Shown: piece after piece, positions 5,595 to 7,236 of the stretch
Layout of the letters: each line of letters starts with the position of its first letter
How positions within the stretch are numbered: position 1 is the first letter of the stretch
Assembly (NCBI GenBank): GCA_016193385.1
Contig: JACPSF010000009.1
Span: forward strand, 1 to 7,236
Reading direction: 5' to 3'
From: Deltaproteobacteria bacterium
Lineage (GTDB): Bacteria > Desulfobacterota_B > Binatia > UBA9968
Length of the DNA: 7,236 nucleotides
Made by a program: the position numbers and the translations under genes
The notes under the pieces: model-generated
Told to the model about the DNA's origin: nothing
Databases searched by the model: none
What the model saw: the letters and a program-made list of their open reading frames with translations, nothing else

Positions 5595-5672
5595 GGTCCG
5601 CACCAGTTACCCATCAGGATCAAGGCCTGGGAGTTTTCCCCCTCACGGAGTCATCTCCCGCCGCTGGCAATT
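5594..5672 (+). repeat. 79-nt dispersed repeat, left copy
   Basis: This matches 7067-7145 without gaps at 69 of 79 positions, in the same orientation. The shared blocks are TGGTCCGCACCAG at the left end, CAGGATCAAGGCC in the middle and AGTCATCTCCC then CTGGCAATT at the right. A small hairpin GGGA-GTTT-TCCC lies in the centre (5630-5641). It is not coding. Confidence 0.88.
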
Positions 5673-5697
5673 TCTCTTGCCCCAGAAAACTGCCTGC

Positions 5698-5714
5698 CCG
5701 ACCGACAGGTCGGT
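5698..5714. repeat. Short GC-rich palindrome
   Basis: ACCGAC (5701-5706) and GTCGGT (5709-5714) are separated by 2 nt, with an overlapping alternative CCGAC (5698-5702)/GTCGG (5709-5713) that has a 6-nt loop. It is in a non-coding region 26 nt after the left 79-nt repeat. It could be an operator-like site or part of an intergenic repeat. Confidence 0.55.
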
Positions 5715-5792
5715 AGCACGCCCTATTGACGGAAAGGGTGAATGCTTGGGGGGCTGTAGGTCAAAACTTTTGAGATCGAAGGATTAATCGGG

Positions 5793-5960
5793 GTGAATTG
5801 TGCTCTTAGTGAACTCGGAGTAGACGGCGATTATACCGAAGATGAACCGTTGTCCGAGTGGCATGAAGCGACGGCGACGGCGTACCAAGAGCCAGAACGT
5901 GCAGAGTTTTGGCGGGCGGCGCTGTGCGGTGCGTCATGTCTACCCCCCTGGGAGCTTTAG
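5793..5960 (+). CDS. Possible small acidic protein or gene remnant (55 aa)
   Basis: The frame starts at GTG 5793 with GAAGGA (5779-5784) about 8 nt before it, and ends at TAG 5958-5960. The product is acidic (VDGDYTEDEPLSEWHEAT, then YQEPERAEFWRAAL) and the frame is rich in G-starting codons, as real coding frames are. It shows no signal peptide or membrane segment. I do not recognise a family. Its last 21 nt overlap the 3' end of the convergent 132-aa gene. It may be a genuine small gene, or the surviving end of a longer one whose upstream part is lost behind a stop at about 5757. It stands alone with no same-strand partner. Confidence 0.3.
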   Translation: MNCALSELGVDGDYTEDEPLSEWHEATATAYQEPERAEFWRAALCGASCLPPWEL

Positions 5961-6338
5961 GGGCTCGTCGGGAATACAGACGGCATCTACCCTGAAAAGA
6001 ATTGGCACGATATCTGGGTCACCTAGAATCGTTTGTTCGCGGCCCCAATGAACAGAGAACAAGCGGGCATTTGTATTCGGTATCGTTGTTACCTTCGCCT
6101 TACCCGGGCCTGTATAGATGAAGATCCAGTCACCGTCGTTGAGAATTCCATCACCAAACCAGAGCAAATTATCTCGAATTGGAAATGCGGAATTCTGTGC
6201 CGCACGAATGCCAACCATTAATCCATATTGACCAACGTCCAGCGTTTGATTCGCGTATAGGACAACGCGCTCCTGGTTAGGAACACCGCGATCATATACG
6301 CCGATTATGCTCAGTTCCGTTATGCTGCCGACTATCAC
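5940..6338 (-). CDS. Small beta-rich protein of unknown function, second gene of a membrane cassette
   Basis: The protein has 132 residues and starts at GTG 6338, which overlaps the TGA of the upstream gene as GTGA, so translation is probably coupled. It has no signal peptide or long hydrophobic segment. Conserved-looking segments are 'NQERVVLYAN' (21-30), 'GQYGLMVGIR' (36-45), 'LLWFGDGILNDGDWIFIYTG' (58-77) and 'VHWGREQTIL' to 'DIVPILFRVDAV' (96-120), an alternating pattern that suggests a beta-sandwich. The 'E.VvL.N ... GdwI.iYtG' spacing faintly resembles bacterial lamin-tail-like domains; this is a weak impression. The partner encoded upstream is a coiled-coil membrane protein, so a membrane-associated complex is plausible but unproven. 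The gene ends 3' within the overlap with the small frame at 5793-5960. Confidence 0.8.
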   Translation of the reverse strand: MIVGSITELSIIGVYDRGVPNQERVVLYANQTLDVGQYGLMVGIRAAQNSAFPIRDNLLWFGDGILNDGDWIFIYTGPGKAKVTTIPNTNARLFSVHWGREQTILGDPDIVPILFRVDAVCIPDEPLKLPGG

Positions 6339-6838
6339 GTTTCGGTTCCCTTGTTTTTTGAGAACCAGCCTAGCAACAGCAACAGTGTGCCGAGCGCGCC
6401 TGGGATCACCGCGACATTTTCTAAATTGCTTCGAAAAAGCTCGATCCCAAATCCAATTAAAACGGTTCCGATGGCTATGCTTAAATTCTTGAGGTGCCTC
6501 GACCCTACTAGGGTGTCTACGCGGTCCTTCAGAACTGCCGATTTTATCTGGTAATCGCTTAGCTTGCCTTGGGTTTCACGCAATTCTTCGCGTACTGAGC
6601 GGAGTTCCCGCTTTGTATCCTCCAAGTTGGCTGAGAGCTGAGAGAATGAGCCGGCCAGGAGACCAGCGACAACCTCACCGCCCATCTTTTTTGCCTGGCT
6701 TGCTGCTAACCCCTCAACGGTGCGAGCTATAGGAAGGCCTTCAAGTGGGCTTTCCATTTGGGGCTCGATAGCGCGGTGAACGCCAACTATCTGGGTACCG
6801 GATGATCCGGTATCTGTGGGCTTCGGGATCTCGGACAT
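6335..6838 (-). CDS. Coiled-coil protein with two C-terminal membrane helices
   Basis: The protein has 167 residues and starts at ATG 6838. Residues 1-40 are Ser/Thr/Pro-rich and probably unstructured. Residues 66-112 form a heptad-like charged coiled coil (for example LEDTKRELRSVREELRETQ). Two hydrophobic helices follow, about 118-135 (LSIAIGTVLIGFGIELF) and 143-159 (AVIPGALGTLLLLLGWF), with a short loop between and a polar tail NKGTET. The likely topology is a hairpin in the membrane with both the coiled coil and the tail in the cytoplasm. There is no strong Shine-Dalgarno site (only AGGTTAGG about 8 nt upstream). The TGA overlaps the GTG of the downstream 132-aa gene, so the two form one operon. 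I do not recognise a named family. The pair lies between two copies of a 79-nt repeat, which suggests a transferable or repeat-bracketed cassette. Confidence 0.82.
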   Translation of the reverse strand: MSEIPKPTDTGSSGTQIVGVHRAIEPQMESPLEGLPIARTVEGLAASQAKKMGGEVVAGLLAGSFSQLSANLEDTKRELRSVREELRETQGKLSDYQIKSAVLKDRVDTLVGSRHLKNLSIAIGTVLIGFGIELFRSNLENVAVIPGALGTLLLLLGWFSKNKGTET

Positions 6839-6868
6839 TATGGTTGCCTAACCTAGCATCGAATTGCC

Positions 6869-6881
6869 GTCTTTTAAAGAC
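6869..6881. promoter_or_regulatory. Palindrome upstream of the cassette
   Basis: GTCTTT-T-AAAGAC (6869-6881) is a perfect 6-bp inverted repeat around one central base, 31 nt upstream of ATG 6838. It overlaps the weak -35 candidate, so it could be an operator, though a 13-nt palindrome may occur by chance. Confidence 0.3.
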
Positions 6882-6930
6882 TGGTCTATCCAGAGGGCAG
6901 AGTGCGAGACAGCCTCAACCGCCTTTAGGG

Positions 6931-6974
6931 GAAACGGGTCGCCCATTAGAAGGCGGGTGTCAAGAGGCAAAACG
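6931..6974 (+). repeat. Second dispersed repeat family, copy 1
   Basis: This matches 7146-7189 in the same orientation with small indels: the shared core is CCCATTAGAAGGC, then (G/A)GGT, an extra GT in this copy, and CAAGAGGCAAA. Read on the - strand this copy contains TTGACA, created by the extra GT, but no -10 box lies at the right distance. Confidence 0.82.
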
Positions 6975-7066
6975 AATCCCTGAGAAATAATTCCCGTCTG
7001 TTTTACCCGCTGGCGTTGGGATCATTGAGTTACGCGCCCCTGTTTTCGTTGATTCGGTGTCGGACA

Positions 7067-7145
7067 TGGTCCGCACCAGCCACCCAACAGGATCAAGGCC
7101 GGGGCGTTTGCCCCCTCAGGAAGTCATCTCCCACCCCTGGCAATT
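7067..7145 (+). repeat. 79-nt dispersed repeat, right copy
   Basis: Direct repeat of 5594-5672 (69 of 79 identical, no gaps). The central hairpin here is GGGGC-GTTT-GCCCC (7101-7114). Compared with the left copy, the pair closing the GTTT loop changes from A-T to C-G on both sides, keeping the stem. It is directly followed by a copy of the second repeat family. Confidence 0.88.
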
Positions 7146-7189
7146 GAAAAGGGGTCACCCATTAGAAGGCAGGTCAAGAGGCAAAGACG
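7146..7189 (+). repeat. Second dispersed repeat family, copy 2
   Basis: This counterpart of 6931-6974 begins exactly where the right 79-nt repeat ends. It shares CCCATTAGAAGGC and CAAGAGGCAAA. The last 47 nt of the window after it (7190-7236) are pyrimidine-rich and show no gene or site. Confidence 0.82.
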
Positions 7190-7236
7190 CTCCCGTAGAA
7201 AGATTTTTCTTCTTTCCTTTTCTTCTCCTCGCCAAG

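Larger units (their letters stand above)
6839..7066. other. Region upstream of the two-gene cassette
   Basis: No gene is supported. The cassette promoter should be here. On the - strand a weak candidate is TTTAAA (6878-6873), a 17-nt spacer, and TAGGTT (6855-6850) preceded by an extended TGC. A palindrome (6869-6881) overlaps the -35 box and a copy of the second repeat family lies at 6931-6974. Confidence 0.3.

Noticed and set aside
5842..6051. 69-aa + strand frame starting ATG 5842
   Set aside because: The product has an implausible RRRRRTK start and overlaps the better-supported 132-aa - strand gene and the more coding-like frame at 5793-5960.
6945..6963. TTGACA on the - strand in repeat copy 6931-6974 as a promoter for the cassette
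   Set aside because: No -10 box lies 16-18 nt downstream (GACCCG instead), and the sister repeat copy lacks the hexamer.
7101..7114. GGGGC-GTTT-GCCCC hairpin as an intrinsic terminator
   Set aside because: No T run follows in either direction and it lies inside a dispersed repeat, so it is better described as part of that element.
5594..7189. CRISPR array
   Set aside because: There are only two copies of each repeat, at large and unequal distances with genes between, and no cas genes.

Overview
The window looks like chromosomal DNA from an uncultured, moderately GC-rich bacterium. It has strong Shine-Dalgarno sites (AAGGAGG type), sigma70-like promoters, and a run of solute-binding proteins of the kind that is expanded in soil and subsurface lineages such as Rokubacteria, NC10, Tectomicrobia and some former Deltaproteobacteria. 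That lineage guess is an inference from gene content. No rRNA, tRNA, CRISPR array, transposase or integrase is visible.

Left third (1-2555, + strand): three exported substrate-binding proteins follow one another. The first is the C-terminal end of a TctC/Bug-type protein (tripartite tricarboxylate transporter class). The second is a complete NMT1/SsuA-like ABC-type binding protein (455-1465). The third is a complete TAXI-type TRAP binding protein (1512-2555). The last two have near-consensus ribosome binding sites and a 46-nt gap, so they are probably co-transcribed. No permease or ATPase gene lies between them.

Middle (2584-4965, - strand): a single-RRM glycine-rich RNA-binding protein (2584-2892) faces the TAXI gene tail to tail. 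It has a very good promoter (TTGACA-N17-TACACT) about 200 nt upstream, so its leader is long and can form several competing hairpins. Next is a basic 123-aa protein of unknown function (3202-3573). An intrinsic terminator sits immediately before its ribosome binding site, and a promoter and a complementary upstream segment precede the terminator. This has the layout of a transcription attenuator. Upstream of that is a secreted protein that reads as a seven-bladed beta-propeller (3724-4965, GTG start).

Right third (4966-7236): mostly non-coding, repeat-rich DNA with decayed or doubtful reading frames (an NHL/SMP-30-like fragment around 5185-5247 and a 55-aa frame at 5793-5960). It also holds a compact two-gene - strand cassette (6838 to 5940): a coiled-coil protein with two membrane helices, translationally coupled through a GTGA overlap to a small beta-rich protein of unknown function. 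The cassette lies between two direct copies of a 79-nt repeat (5594-5672 and 7067-7145, 69 of 79 identical). Two of the differences preserve base pairing in a small hairpin. A second repeat family (6931-6974 and 7146-7189) lies on the right side.

The observations most worth following are the two RNA leaders and the repeat-bracketed membrane cassette. The binding-protein genes and the RRM gene are ordinary members of known families.
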